From positions 1 through 37,786 of the forward strand of contig REEU01000193.1 of assembly GCA_007694905.1 (NCBI GenBank): a stretch of DNA of 37,786 nucleotides, in the 5' to 3' direction. The position numbers were made by a program, and so were the translations under genes. The stretch's first letter is position 1. Each line of letters begins with the position of its first letter. This stretch comes from Gammaproteobacteria bacterium (GTDB taxonomy: Bacteria > Pseudomonadota > Gammaproteobacteria > Pseudomonadales > Azotimanducaceae). The notes under the pieces are model-generated. The model searched no databases. It saw only the letters and a list, made by a program, of their open reading frames with translations, and was not told where the DNA came from. Of the stretch, positions 1-7,012 are shown in pieces.

Positions 1-81
1 GCGTACGCCATGGAACATCGGGGTCATGATCACTGCCAACGGCAGCACGATGCCGCCACCGATGCTGAACGATGCCGGCAC
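1..81 (-). CDS. Possible 5' end of a membrane protein running off the window
   Basis: Reading leftwards from a GTG at 81, the frame stays open to the window edge. It gives a short segment starting VPASFSIGGGIVLPLAV, followed by IMTPMFHGVR. This looks like the first hydrophobic helix of a polytopic membrane protein: small residues, a triple Gly, then an aliphatic stretch. A TTG nine bases upstream is an alternative start. No convincing Shine-Dalgarno sequence is visible, and the piece is too short to assign a family. It may be chance. Confidence 0.3.
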   Translation of the reverse strand, partial: MPASFSIGGGIVLPLAVIMTPMFHGVR

Positions 82-225
82 CCGCCGCAAGTCAGGGAGG
101 CGTTGGGACGACTGCGCTGCAGCCGCCGTGAGTCAAAGGGGATATGTCTACTCTTCGAATAAAGAGGACCCTTCTGCCTTGCGTTGACACTGCGGAACAC
201 GACAAGACATTCGCGCCAGATCCGT

Positions 226-247
226 TGCAGCGCGCTGCACGTATACT
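226..247 (+). promoter_or_regulatory. Perfect 14-bp palindrome next to a -10-like hexamer
   Basis: TGCAGCGCGCTGCA at 226-239 is a perfect inverted repeat. It is followed two bases later by TATACT (242-247), one mismatch from the sigma-70 -10 consensus. The pair sits about 75 bases upstream of the LLM oxidoreductase start. No good -35 hexamer is found at normal spacing, so the promoter reading is tentative. A palindrome here could be an operator for a dimeric regulator. Confidence 0.3.
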
Positions 248-319
248 GATGCGCTGCGGCGCGCGGCCAATCGCAGCTTCCGGGCGCCAACACCATCTTA
301 GAAGCGGGAGAAACGAAGC

Positions 320-1180
320 ATGCAGTTCGGCGTAGTGTTTCCACATAACGAGATCGGCACCGATCCCGGCGCGATCAGGGCTTTTGCACAGGGCGTCGAG
401 GCACTCGGCGCGACCCACCTCCTGATCTACGATCACGTGCTCGGCGCCGACCCGGATCGTCCGGGCGGGTGGAAAGGCCCCTACGACAAGGACGTATCGT
501 TCCACGAACCGCTGACCACACTGGCCTACCTCGCCGCCGTAACCGAGACCCTGGAGTTGGTGACCACGGTGCTCATCCTGCCGCAGCGCCAGACCGTGCT
601 CGTGGCCAAGCAGGCGGCGCAGGTGGCGATCCTGTCCGGCAACCGGCTGCGCCTGGGCGTAGGCACCGGCTGGAACAGGATCGAGTACCAAGCGCTCGGC
701 GTTCCGTTCGAACAGCGTGGTGCGCGGCAGACCGAGCAGGTCGAGCTCATGCGCATGCTGTGGCGGGAGGACACCCTCAGCTATGACGGCCGCTTCCACC
801 GTATCGACGCCGCCAGCATCCTGCCGCGCCCATCACAGCCGGTACCGATCTGGTTCGGAGGTTCGGCGCCGGCACTGCTGAAGCGTTGCGGAGAACTGGG
901 AGACGGATGGATGCCACTGATGGGCGCCAACGACTCGGCACGGGCGTGCATTGAAACCCTCCGCAGCCACCGGGAGGCTGTCGGCAGGTCCATGGAAGAC
1001 TTCGGCATCCAGGCCCAGGCCCAATTCCAGGGCGGCACGCCGGAGCGTTGGGCATCCCATGCCGAGAAGTGGCAAGCGCTCGGCTGCACCCATCTGGCAA
1101 TCGCCACCCAGAACGCAGGCAGAACCGACGTCGATGGTCACCTGGCGCGGGTAAAGGACTACTTCGACGTGGTGCGTTGA
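320..1180 (+). CDS. LLM-class (luciferase-like) flavin/F420-dependent oxidoreductase
   Basis: This 286-residue protein has the TIM-barrel luciferase-like monooxygenase pattern. The N-terminus is MQFGVVFPHNEIG, then comes a YDHVLGADP segment, a VLILPQRQTVLVAKQAAQVAILSG-type helix region (about residues 85-110), and LRLGVGTGWNRIEYQALGV with the conserved Gly-rich GVGxGW turn. PVPIWFGGSAPALLKRCGELGDGWMP follows around residues 175-200. The length matches the F420-dependent LLM subfamily (about 280-300 aa), but FMN cannot be excluded and the substrate is unknown. The start is supported by GGGAG at 306-310, nine bases before the ATG. The gene stands alone, about 175 bp ahead of mgtE. Family assignment is firm; cofactor and reaction are inferred. 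Confidence 0.85.
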   Translation: MQFGVVFPHNEIGTDPGAIRAFAQGVEALGATHLLIYDHVLGADPDRPGGWKGPYDKDVSFHEPLTTLAYLAAVTETLELVTTVLILPQRQTVLVAKQAAQVAILSGNRLRLGVGTGWNRIEYQALGVPFEQRGARQTEQVELMRMLWREDTLSYDGRFHRIDAASILPRPSQPVPIWFGGSAPALLKRCGELGDGWMPLMGANDSARACIETLRSHREAVGRSMEDFGIQAQAQFQGGTPERWASHAEKWQALGCTHLAIATQNAGRTDVDGHLARVKDYFDVVR

Positions 1181-1354
1181 CCGCAATTCGATGCCCCGGA
1201 CATTCCTGCGGATATGTCCGGGACATCGTAGCTGACTGCGAGCTGTGCCGTAGGATTGTGCGCCCCTGAGCACTCACGGTTGGTTGTTTCCGCTGAGCGG
1301 CCATCGGAGAAATGGGTAACATCCACTGCTGACGTCACCAGTGGAGAAACGATC

Positions 1355-2725
1355 GTGCTGCTCGATACCCGCAATCTGGAAGCCGATGCCCGGGAAATGC
1401 ACGAAGCCCTGAGGCGGCGTGAAGTTCCCAGGGCGCTGAACATCATTGATCGTGTATCGCCGTTGCGCACGGCCCGCATCCTGTCAGAGGCGCCCAAGGA
1501 CACGCTGGTGCCGTTCCTCGTCGGCCTGGATCATGAACGGGCCGCGCTGATCATCGAACACTGCGCACCAGTTCTGGCAGCCGAATTCCTGTCCGAGATC
1601 GAAGTCGATCGCGCCGGCAGCATCCTCGCAGAGATGCAGATCGAGCGTGTGGTGGACCTGCTGCGGCATCTGGACAACGACCTGCGCGAGGCTCTCCTTG
1701 CTCAGCTTGATGCCGGTTTTCGCCAGGAGGTGGAGACTCTGGCCGCCTTCCCGAAGGGCTCCTGTGGCGCCTTCATGTCGCCGTATTTCCTCGCAGTGGA
1801 GGAATCAGCGCAGGTTCAGGAAGTCATCGAGGCCGTTCGCAACACCTCCCATACCGCCGAGCGGGTTCCCTATGTCTACGTGGTGAAGGAGAACGGCAAG
1901 CTGGCTGGGGTCATTTCGCTTAGGGATCTGATCACGGCCAATCCGACCCGCGCAGTCAGCCATGTGATGACCACCGACGTGGTGGCAGTACGGACCCGGG
2001 ATGACGCCGAGGAGGCTGCAAGGCGGATACGCTCCCGGCACTTGAAGATGATGCCGGTCGTGGACGACAGCGACATCCTGCGCGGGGTGCTATCCATCGA
2101 TCGTGCGATGGAAATCATTGCCGCCGAGTTGTCCGACGACTTCGTCTCCTTGAATGCGGCCTCCCCCGACGAGTCCTTCTTCACGCCGCCGCGGGAAGCG
2201 GTCAGGAAGCGTCTGCCCTGGATGGCAGGCAATGTCTTTCTCAACCTCGGCGCGGTCATGGTCATTGCCAGCTTCGAGGAGACCCTCGTCGCGGTGGCCA
2301 TCCTCGCGGCGTTCCTGCCGATGATCACCGACATGGGCGGCAACGTGGGCATCCAGGCCCTGTCGGTATCCATCCGCAGCATGGCCCTCGGTGAAGCGCG
2401 CATCGGTGACATCTGGAAGGCGGTGAACAAGGAAGTGATGATCGGTCTTTTCAATGGTGCGGCCCTGGGTGTGCTGTTCTGTGTCGTGGCCTATGTCTTC
2501 GAGGGGAACCTCGTGCTGGCGCTGGTGGCCGGCTTTGCGCTGGGCTGTAACGTCCTGCTGGCGGGCGTGGTCGGTGGCACCATGCCCTTTCTCATCCGTC
2601 GCCTCGGCGGCGACCCGGCCATGATGACCGGTCCGGTTCTGACCACCATCACCGACATCACCGGGGTCACCATCTACCTTGGACTGGCGACGCTGTTCCT
2701 CTCAGGGCTGTTGATTGCGGCTTGA
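1355..2725 (+). CDS. mgtE: Magnesium transporter MgtE
   Basis: MgtE is a Mg2+-gated Mg2+ channel of the inner membrane. The sequence shows an N-terminal superhelical domain (about residues 1-135), a pair of CBS domains (PYVYVVKENGKLAGVISLRDL, then MMPVVDDSDILRGVLSID), and five membrane segments in the last 180 residues. Conserved pore motifs are MITDMGGNVGIQ and DPAMMTGPVLTTITDITG; the Asp of TTITD corresponds to the pore Mg2+ ligand of the family. The frame is open back to a TTG at 1256, but a GTG at 1355 has GGAG (1343-1346) eight bases upstream and gives 456 residues, the usual family length, so I prefer it. Known MgtE proteins are gated by Mg2+ binding at the cytosolic domains, so transport feedback is built in. 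It is not obviously in an operon with its neighbours. Confidence 0.93.
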   Translation: MLLDTRNLEADAREMHEALRRREVPRALNIIDRVSPLRTARILSEAPKDTLVPFLVGLDHERAALIIEHCAPVLAAEFLSEIEVDRAGSILAEMQIERVVDLLRHLDNDLREALLAQLDAGFRQEVETLAAFPKGSCGAFMSPYFLAVEESAQVQEVIEAVRNTSHTAERVPYVYVVKENGKLAGVISLRDLITANPTRAVSHVMTTDVVAVRTRDDAEEAARRIRSRHLKMMPVVDDSDILRGVLSIDRAMEIIAAELSDDFVSLNAASPDESFFTPPREAVRKRLPWMAGNVFLNLGAVMVIASFEETLVAVAILAAFLPMITDMGGNVGIQALSVSIRSMALGEARIGDIWKAVNKEVMIGLFNGAALGVLFCVVAYVFEGNLVLALVAGFALGCNVLLAGVVGGTMPFLIRRLGGDPAMMTGPVLTTITDITGVTIYLGLATLFLSGLLIAA

Positions 2726-2850
2726 GGACTCACTTGCTCCGTTGGCGCACGACGAGCACAACCGCGATGAACAGATTCGCCAGCATGGTGATGTTCTGAA
2801 GCGGGTTACGCTCGACTTCAGTTCCGAGCCGCCACCGGTATCATAAGGCG

Positions 2851-3513
2851 ATGGGAGCAGTCGCCAGCAGCGGGGAACGTTCAGTGCAGCAGGTGCCCAT
2901 CGGCGCCAAGCTAGGGTATTCACTGTGGATGCTCGTCTGGGTACCGGTGGTGCTGTGGGCGTACGGCCCCGCCAACTTCCTGTGGCTGTGCAACGCAGCC
3001 ATGTTCCTGCTTCTCTACGCGGTATGGCGCGAGGATCGGCTGATCGCCTCGAGCCAGGCCGGCGTGATCGTGTTCATCGGCGTCGTGTGGACGCTGGATT
3101 TCGTCGTCGCGCTCATCGCCGACGGACGCAGTCTGACCGGTATCACCGGCTACATGTTCGATCCCGACTTTCCGCTCCTGGCGCGCATCGTTTCGCTGTT
3201 CCACATCGTCCTGCCCATCTTCGTGCTCTGGCTCTGCCTGCGCATAGGCTACGACCGGCGCGGTCCGTGGCTGCAGTGTGTGCTCGCGGTCGTTCTGGTC
3301 TACGCGGGCTGGCTGTTCACGGATCCGGAACGGAATCTGAACTACGCCTTCACGCCTTTCGGTCTGGAGCAGGTCTGGCTGCCCCACTGGCTGTACATGG
3401 CGCTGCTCGCACTGGTGGTCAATCCCCTGGTGATCTTTCTGCCCGGGCATATCCTCGTCGTGGCCCTGCTCTCACGCCTCGATCAGGACGCAGTCCGTTT
3501 GCCACCACGCTGA
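2851..3513 (+). CDS. Hypothetical polytopic membrane protein
   Basis: I do not recognise a family. The 220-residue product has about six hydrophobic segments: LGYSLWMLVWVPVVLWAYG, FLWLCNAAMFLLLYAVW, AGVIVFIGVVWTLDFVVALIA, IVSLFHIVLPIFVLWLCL, LQCVLAVVLVYAGWLF and LYMALLALVVNPLVIFLPG. Conserved-looking charged or aromatic residues sit in the loops (YDRRGP, TDPERNLNYAF). An alternative GTG start at 2884 has a GGGG run eight bases upstream and would remove 11 polar residues; the ATG at 2851 has only a weak AAGG. A second unknown membrane protein follows in the same direction, so the two may work together. No transporter signature was found. Confidence 0.7.
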   Translation: MGAVASSGERSVQQVPIGAKLGYSLWMLVWVPVVLWAYGPANFLWLCNAAMFLLLYAVWREDRLIASSQAGVIVFIGVVWTLDFVVALIADGRSLTGITGYMFDPDFPLLARIVSLFHIVLPIFVLWLCLRIGYDRRGPWLQCVLAVVLVYAGWLFTDPERNLNYAFTPFGLEQVWLPHWLYMALLALVVNPLVIFLPGHILVVALLSRLDQDAVRLPPR

Positions 3514-3582
3514 GAATCTGCCACGAGGTGGCTGCAAGCTGGCATGATCGCTTCGGACAACGACGGGGGGAGCTGCCGAAGC

Positions 3583-4233
3583 ATGAACAACCGCATGCGC
3601 GAACGAGCGAAAGCACACATGCCCATGGTCCTGCTGACCCTGCTCAGCATCATTCAGGCACTGGCACTGGAACTCACCTGGGAGCACATCGGCGAACAGT
3701 CCTACCTGCTCGAGGCGACCTGGACTGCAGCCCTCGGATGGCTGCAGATTGCGACCACGCTGCTCAGCATCCTGCTGATCTGGCTGCTCTACAGCACCAT
3801 GGTGATGCGCTTTCGCTGGGTGCCCTCGACCAGCGACACGCTGTTTCCCTTTGCCATAGGCATCATCGAGTTCACGCTGATCTTTACGCTCGGACCGGAG
3901 ACGTACATGGCCTGGTTCATCGTCCTGGCGCTGCTGTTCGCCATCACCCACTGGTCGATCCAGCGGATCATGGTCGCGGCGCGCAAGGACAGCGAAAACG
4001 CCACGTTCTTCTCCAAGGTCAGTCCTGCAATCCTGCGTGACTTCTTGCCCACCATCGCAATCTGCGCCGTTCTGGCCGGACTCGGCCTTGCGATTGGGTT
4101 GACGGGCGATCAGGCATTCCTCGCCCTGCTTGGCATGCTGCTGGCGGCGGCTGCGATCATCTACCAGATCTTCCTGAACGCCCGCTATTGGCAGCAGGCC
4201 ATGGCGCTCGATGACGAACCGGACCCGACATGA
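3583..4233 (+). CDS. Hypothetical polytopic membrane protein
   Basis: This 216-residue unknown has five or six hydrophobic segments: MPMVLLTLLSIIQALALEL, LQIATTLLSILLIWLLY, TLFPFAIGIIEFTLIFTLG, MAWFIVLALLFAITHW, FLPTIAICAVLAGLGLAIGL and FLALLGMLLAAAAIIYQIF. The frame extends to an ATG at 3544, but the ATG at 3583 is preceded by a purine-rich GGGGGGAG (3565-3572) at about ten bases, so I use it. The stop overlaps the next start as ATGA (4230-4233), showing translational coupling to the GIY-YIG gene. No catalytic motif was recognised and no function is proposed. Confidence 0.7.
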   Translation: MNNRMRERAKAHMPMVLLTLLSIIQALALELTWEHIGEQSYLLEATWTAALGWLQIATTLLSILLIWLLYSTMVMRFRWVPSTSDTLFPFAIGIIEFTLIFTLGPETYMAWFIVLALLFAITHWSIQRIMVAARKDSENATFFSKVSPAILRDFLPTIAICAVLAGLGLAIGLTGDQAFLALLGMLLAAAAIIYQIFLNARYWQQAMALDDEPDPT

Positions 4234-4571
4234 CCACATCAGTGTCCTGGCACCTCTACCTGCTCGACTGCGATGGTCGGGTGTACACCGGCATCAGCAC
4301 GGATCCAGCCCGACGCCTTAAGGAGCACCGGGCTGCCGGCACCCGCAGCGCACGCTTCACCCGCGGCGCTGAACGGCTGGAACTCATCTGGCAGGTGGAA
4401 GTGGGCAGCCGCAGCCTTGCACAGAAGGCCGAGTACCGGCTGCGGCGACTGCCGCGACGGGAAAAACTTGCAATCGCCCGCACGGAGGCATCGTGGGCCC
4501 GTCTGCGCCAAAGACTCTTCGAAGCTGCCAGCCTCGATGCAAATCCGGCGCGCAAGGTCTGCGCCGAATGA
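4230..4571 (+). CDS. GIY-YIG nuclease-family protein (YhbQ-like)
   Basis: This small 113-residue protein is a stand-alone GIY-YIG domain. The first strand carries LYLLDCDGRVYTGIS (about residues 6-20), matching the paired GIY and YIG strands. It is followed by the Arg of DPARRLKEH, and the downstream helix AEYRLRRLPRREKL supplies the Glu/Arg expected for the metal site. The length fits the short UPF0213/YhbQ group, whose members act on or bind DNA by family knowledge; a cellular role is not established here. Its start overlaps the upstream membrane-protein stop by four bases. Confidence 0.85.
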   Translation: MTTSVSWHLYLLDCDGRVYTGISTDPARRLKEHRAAGTRSARFTRGAERLELIWQVEVGSRSLAQKAEYRLRRLPRREKLAIARTEASWARLRQRLFEAASLDANPARKVCAE

Positions 4572-4618
4572 TCCCGGCCGGTCGCGCACTGCTTCGGTAA
4601 CGACAACGGAAAGCACCC

Positions 4619-5986
4619 ATGCAGCTACACCATCGCGAGCACGGCCAGGAACAGCCTCACTGGCCCGTCGGGCCCTTCAAGGTCCGTCTGCCGTTCATCC
4701 ACTACCGCTGGGAAACGGCGGAGATGATCCAGGCCCTGATCATGTTCGTGGTCAGTCTGGGGATGATTCCGCTGCTCGAGCAGTACCTCGGTCTGCCCTA
4801 CGACGTGGCGCTGGCCTTCGTGGTGGTCTGTGGCATCGGCTTCATGCTGCCGGCCCTGCTCGGCGTCCCCATGGTGCCAGGCTGGATCACGCCTGCGATT
4901 CCGGTGGTGCTGGTGTTTCTCGGCGACTTCGAGCCCGGGCCGGAGGCAATCCAGGCACTGTTCGCCCTGCAGTTTCTCGTGTTCCTGATCTTTCTCGTCC
5001 TGGCCGTCACGCGACTCGGACGGACGTTGGTACACCTGGTCCCCAATTCGCTGCAGGCCGGCATCATCATGGGTGCCGGCATCGCTGCACTCACGGGCGA
5101 GATCCAACCGGGCGGTCGCCTCGCCGAGACGCCGATCTCGCTCACTTTGGGCATGATGGTGGCGGTGTTCATGCTCTTTTCGGCGGCGTTTCAGAACTGG
5201 GTCGCCCGCCATCCGATCGCACGTCGTGTCGCCAACTACGGCATGGTGCCGGGCATGGTGATCGCCATCGTGGTGGCCTGGAGCATCGGCGAGTATCCGC
5301 CTCCCGACGTCCAGTGGGGCATCACCCGGCCCAACTTCACCGAGATGTGGCACTACTTGCCGTTCGTGGTGGGGTTCCCTGACCTCGATGTCTTCCTGCT
5401 TGCGGTGCCTACGGCCGTGATCGCTTACGTGATCGCTTTCGGCGACATTCTGGTGGGCCGCTCACTGATGTCCCGGGTGGATCATCTGCGGCCCGACGAG
5501 CAGATCGACTACAGCGCCGACCGGCTGCATTTCGTCACGGCCATCCGCAACGGACTGCATGCCTTCTTCGCGCCCTACCCGGGCCTTGCGGGACCCATCT
5601 GGACGGCAGTCACTGCCACCATGGCCGAACGCTACAAGCAAGGCCGAACAGCCATGGACTCCATCTACAGCGGCGGCGGCACGTTCTGGATCACCGGCTT
5701 CGCGGCGCTGTTCATGCTGCCGCTGGTCAGCATGTTCCAGCCGATCCTGCCCATCGCGCTCTCACTGACGCTGCTGCTCACCGGGTACATCTGCCTGATG
5801 GTGGGCATCGAACAAACCCGGACGACAGCAGAGCGCGGCGTCGCCGGCACCATGGCCGTGATGCTTGCCGTCTACGGTGCCGGTTGGGGGTTGGCTGCGG
5901 GAGTGGTTCTCTACTATCTGGTGCAGAAGAAGAACCTGATGGGTCGTGAAGCGGCAGACGAGGACCCGAAACCGCCGGACGTCTGA
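4619..5986 (+). CDS. NCS2-like (xanthine/uracil/ascorbate-type) permease
   Basis: This 455-residue integral membrane protein has about twelve to fourteen hydrophobic segments. Family-like stretches are LVPNSLQAGIIMGAGIAALTGEIQ around residues 140-165, the FGDILVGRSLMSRVD region around 280, and FAPYPGLAGPIWTAVTATMAERYKQG around 320-345, which resembles the motif region of SulP/NCS2 carriers. The first 30 residues are hydrophilic and His-rich. GGAAAG lies upstream of the ATG at normal spacing. It probably imports a purine, pyrimidine or similar small anion at the inner membrane, but the substrate cannot be told from sequence alone. It ends convergently with the arginase gene. Confidence 0.65.
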   Translation: MQLHHREHGQEQPHWPVGPFKVRLPFIHYRWETAEMIQALIMFVVSLGMIPLLEQYLGLPYDVALAFVVVCGIGFMLPALLGVPMVPGWITPAIPVVLVFLGDFEPGPEAIQALFALQFLVFLIFLVLAVTRLGRTLVHLVPNSLQAGIIMGAGIAALTGEIQPGGRLAETPISLTLGMMVAVFMLFSAAFQNWVARHPIARRVANYGMVPGMVIAIVVAWSIGEYPPPDVQWGITRPNFTEMWHYLPFVVGFPDLDVFLLAVPTAVIAYVIAFGDILVGRSLMSRVDHLRPDEQIDYSADRLHFVTAIRNGLHAFFAPYPGLAGPIWTAVTATMAERYKQGRTAMDSIYSGGGTFWITGFAALFMLPLVSMFQPILPIALSLTLLLTGYICLMVGIEQTRTTAERGVAGTMAVMLAVYGAGWGLAAGVVLYYLVQKKNLMGREAADEDPKPPDV

Positions 5987-6066
5987 AGCACAGGGTAAAG
6001 GAAGTGCTGATCAGGCATCGATGCTGCAATGATGCGGGCTAGGTCCTCACGCGGCGGCGCTGACGT

Positions 6067-6972
6067 TCAGAGAATTGTCCGGCCAAGCGCGGACTCGATC
6101 AGCCATACGGACAGGCGACCGGTTTTGTTCTCCTGATCGAGCGTGGGATTGAGCTCCACCACTTCCATGCCGATCAGTCGCCCCGAACTCGCCGCCGTCT
6201 CGCACACCAGGTGGCTCTCACGCAGGCTGAGACCGCCGGGAACGGGCGTGCCGACACCAGGCGCATCATTGGGATCGACGCCATCGAGATCGAAGGAGAG
6301 GTGGATGCCGGCGGCGTCGCTGTCGATCAATGCGAAAGCCTCGGCGACACACGCGCTGGTGCCGCGCCGATCCAGCTCGCTCATGGTGTAGACGCGCATG
6401 CTGCTCTCGCGCACCAAGGGCGTCTCGGTACTGTCGACGGCGCGCGCACCGATCACCACCACATCACGTGCCTCAAGGGCCGGAGCGTCGCCGGCGAGGC
6501 AGATCAGCTCCCTCGGTCCATGGCCCAGCAGGACGGCGAGCGGCATGCCGTGGATGTTGCCGGACGGGCTGGAATCAGGCGTGTTCATGTCCGTGTGCGC
6601 ATCGACCCAGACCACGCCTACGCGCTTGCCACGCTTCCTCCAGAATCGTGCGAGACCCGAGATCGTGCCGATGGCCTGGGCGTGATCGCCGCCCAGAACG
6701 AGCGGAAAGCGTCCCGCCTCGCAGTCGCCCTCCACTTTGTCCGCGATTCTGGCGCAGAGCTTGGCGATGACAGACAGATAGCGCGCCCGGGGATCGCCCT
6801 CATTCATGCCTTCCGCAGCTTCGACGCCGAAGCTCTCCACCTGCTCGACCTGATGGCCAAGCCGTTCCAGATGCGGCACCAGACCGGCAACGTGAATGGC
6901 TGACGGACCCATGTCCGTTCCGCGCCGGCCGGCACCGAGATCGAGATGGACGTTGGTGATCGAGACGTTCAC
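6067..6972 (-). CDS. Arginase (ureohydrolase family)
   Basis: The protein is a 301-residue binuclear manganese ureohydrolase. Metal-binding motifs are GGDHAQAIG (His97), DAHTDMN (Asp124, His126, Asp128) and SFDLDGVDP (Asp228, Asp230); VPGGLSLRES and MEVVELNP complete the signature. The N-terminus DLGAGRRGTDMGPSAIHVAGL is typical of RocF-type arginases (arginine to ornithine plus urea) rather than agmatinases, though agmatine cannot be ruled out. The frame continues upstream, but a GTG at 6972 preceded by GGAGGAA five bases away is the likely start. It lies about 40 bp downstream of a PLP decarboxylase on the same strand, so the two probably form an arginine-to-polyamine operon. Confidence 0.88.
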   Translation of the reverse strand: MNVSITNVHLDLGAGRRGTDMGPSAIHVAGLVPHLERLGHQVEQVESFGVEAAEGMNEGDPRARYLSVIAKLCARIADKVEGDCEAGRFPLVLGGDHAQAIGTISGLARFWRKRGKRVGVVWVDAHTDMNTPDSSPSGNIHGMPLAVLLGHGPRELICLAGDAPALEARDVVVIGARAVDSTETPLVRESSMRVYTMSELDRRGTSACVAEAFALIDSDAAGIHLSFDLDGVDPNDAPGVGTPVPGGLSLRESHLVCETAASSGRLIGMEVVELNPTLDQENKTGRLSVWLIESALGRTIL

Positions 6973-7012
6973 ATGTTCCTCCAGGGTTGCAGTTCGGCCA
7001 GGCGGCGATGCG

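Noticed and set aside
2730-2840. Minus-strand open stretch after mgtE reading YRWRLGTEVERNPLQNITM then LANLFIAVVLVVRQRSK
   Set aside because: It looks protein-like (one hydrophobic helix with a basic end), but has no start codon with a ribosome-binding site and is closed by a stop upstream. It is kept only as a possible gene remnant.
5986-6067. Possible terminator around GCATCGATGC between the permease and arginase genes
   Set aside because: The stem is only five base pairs per side with no loop or T-run.
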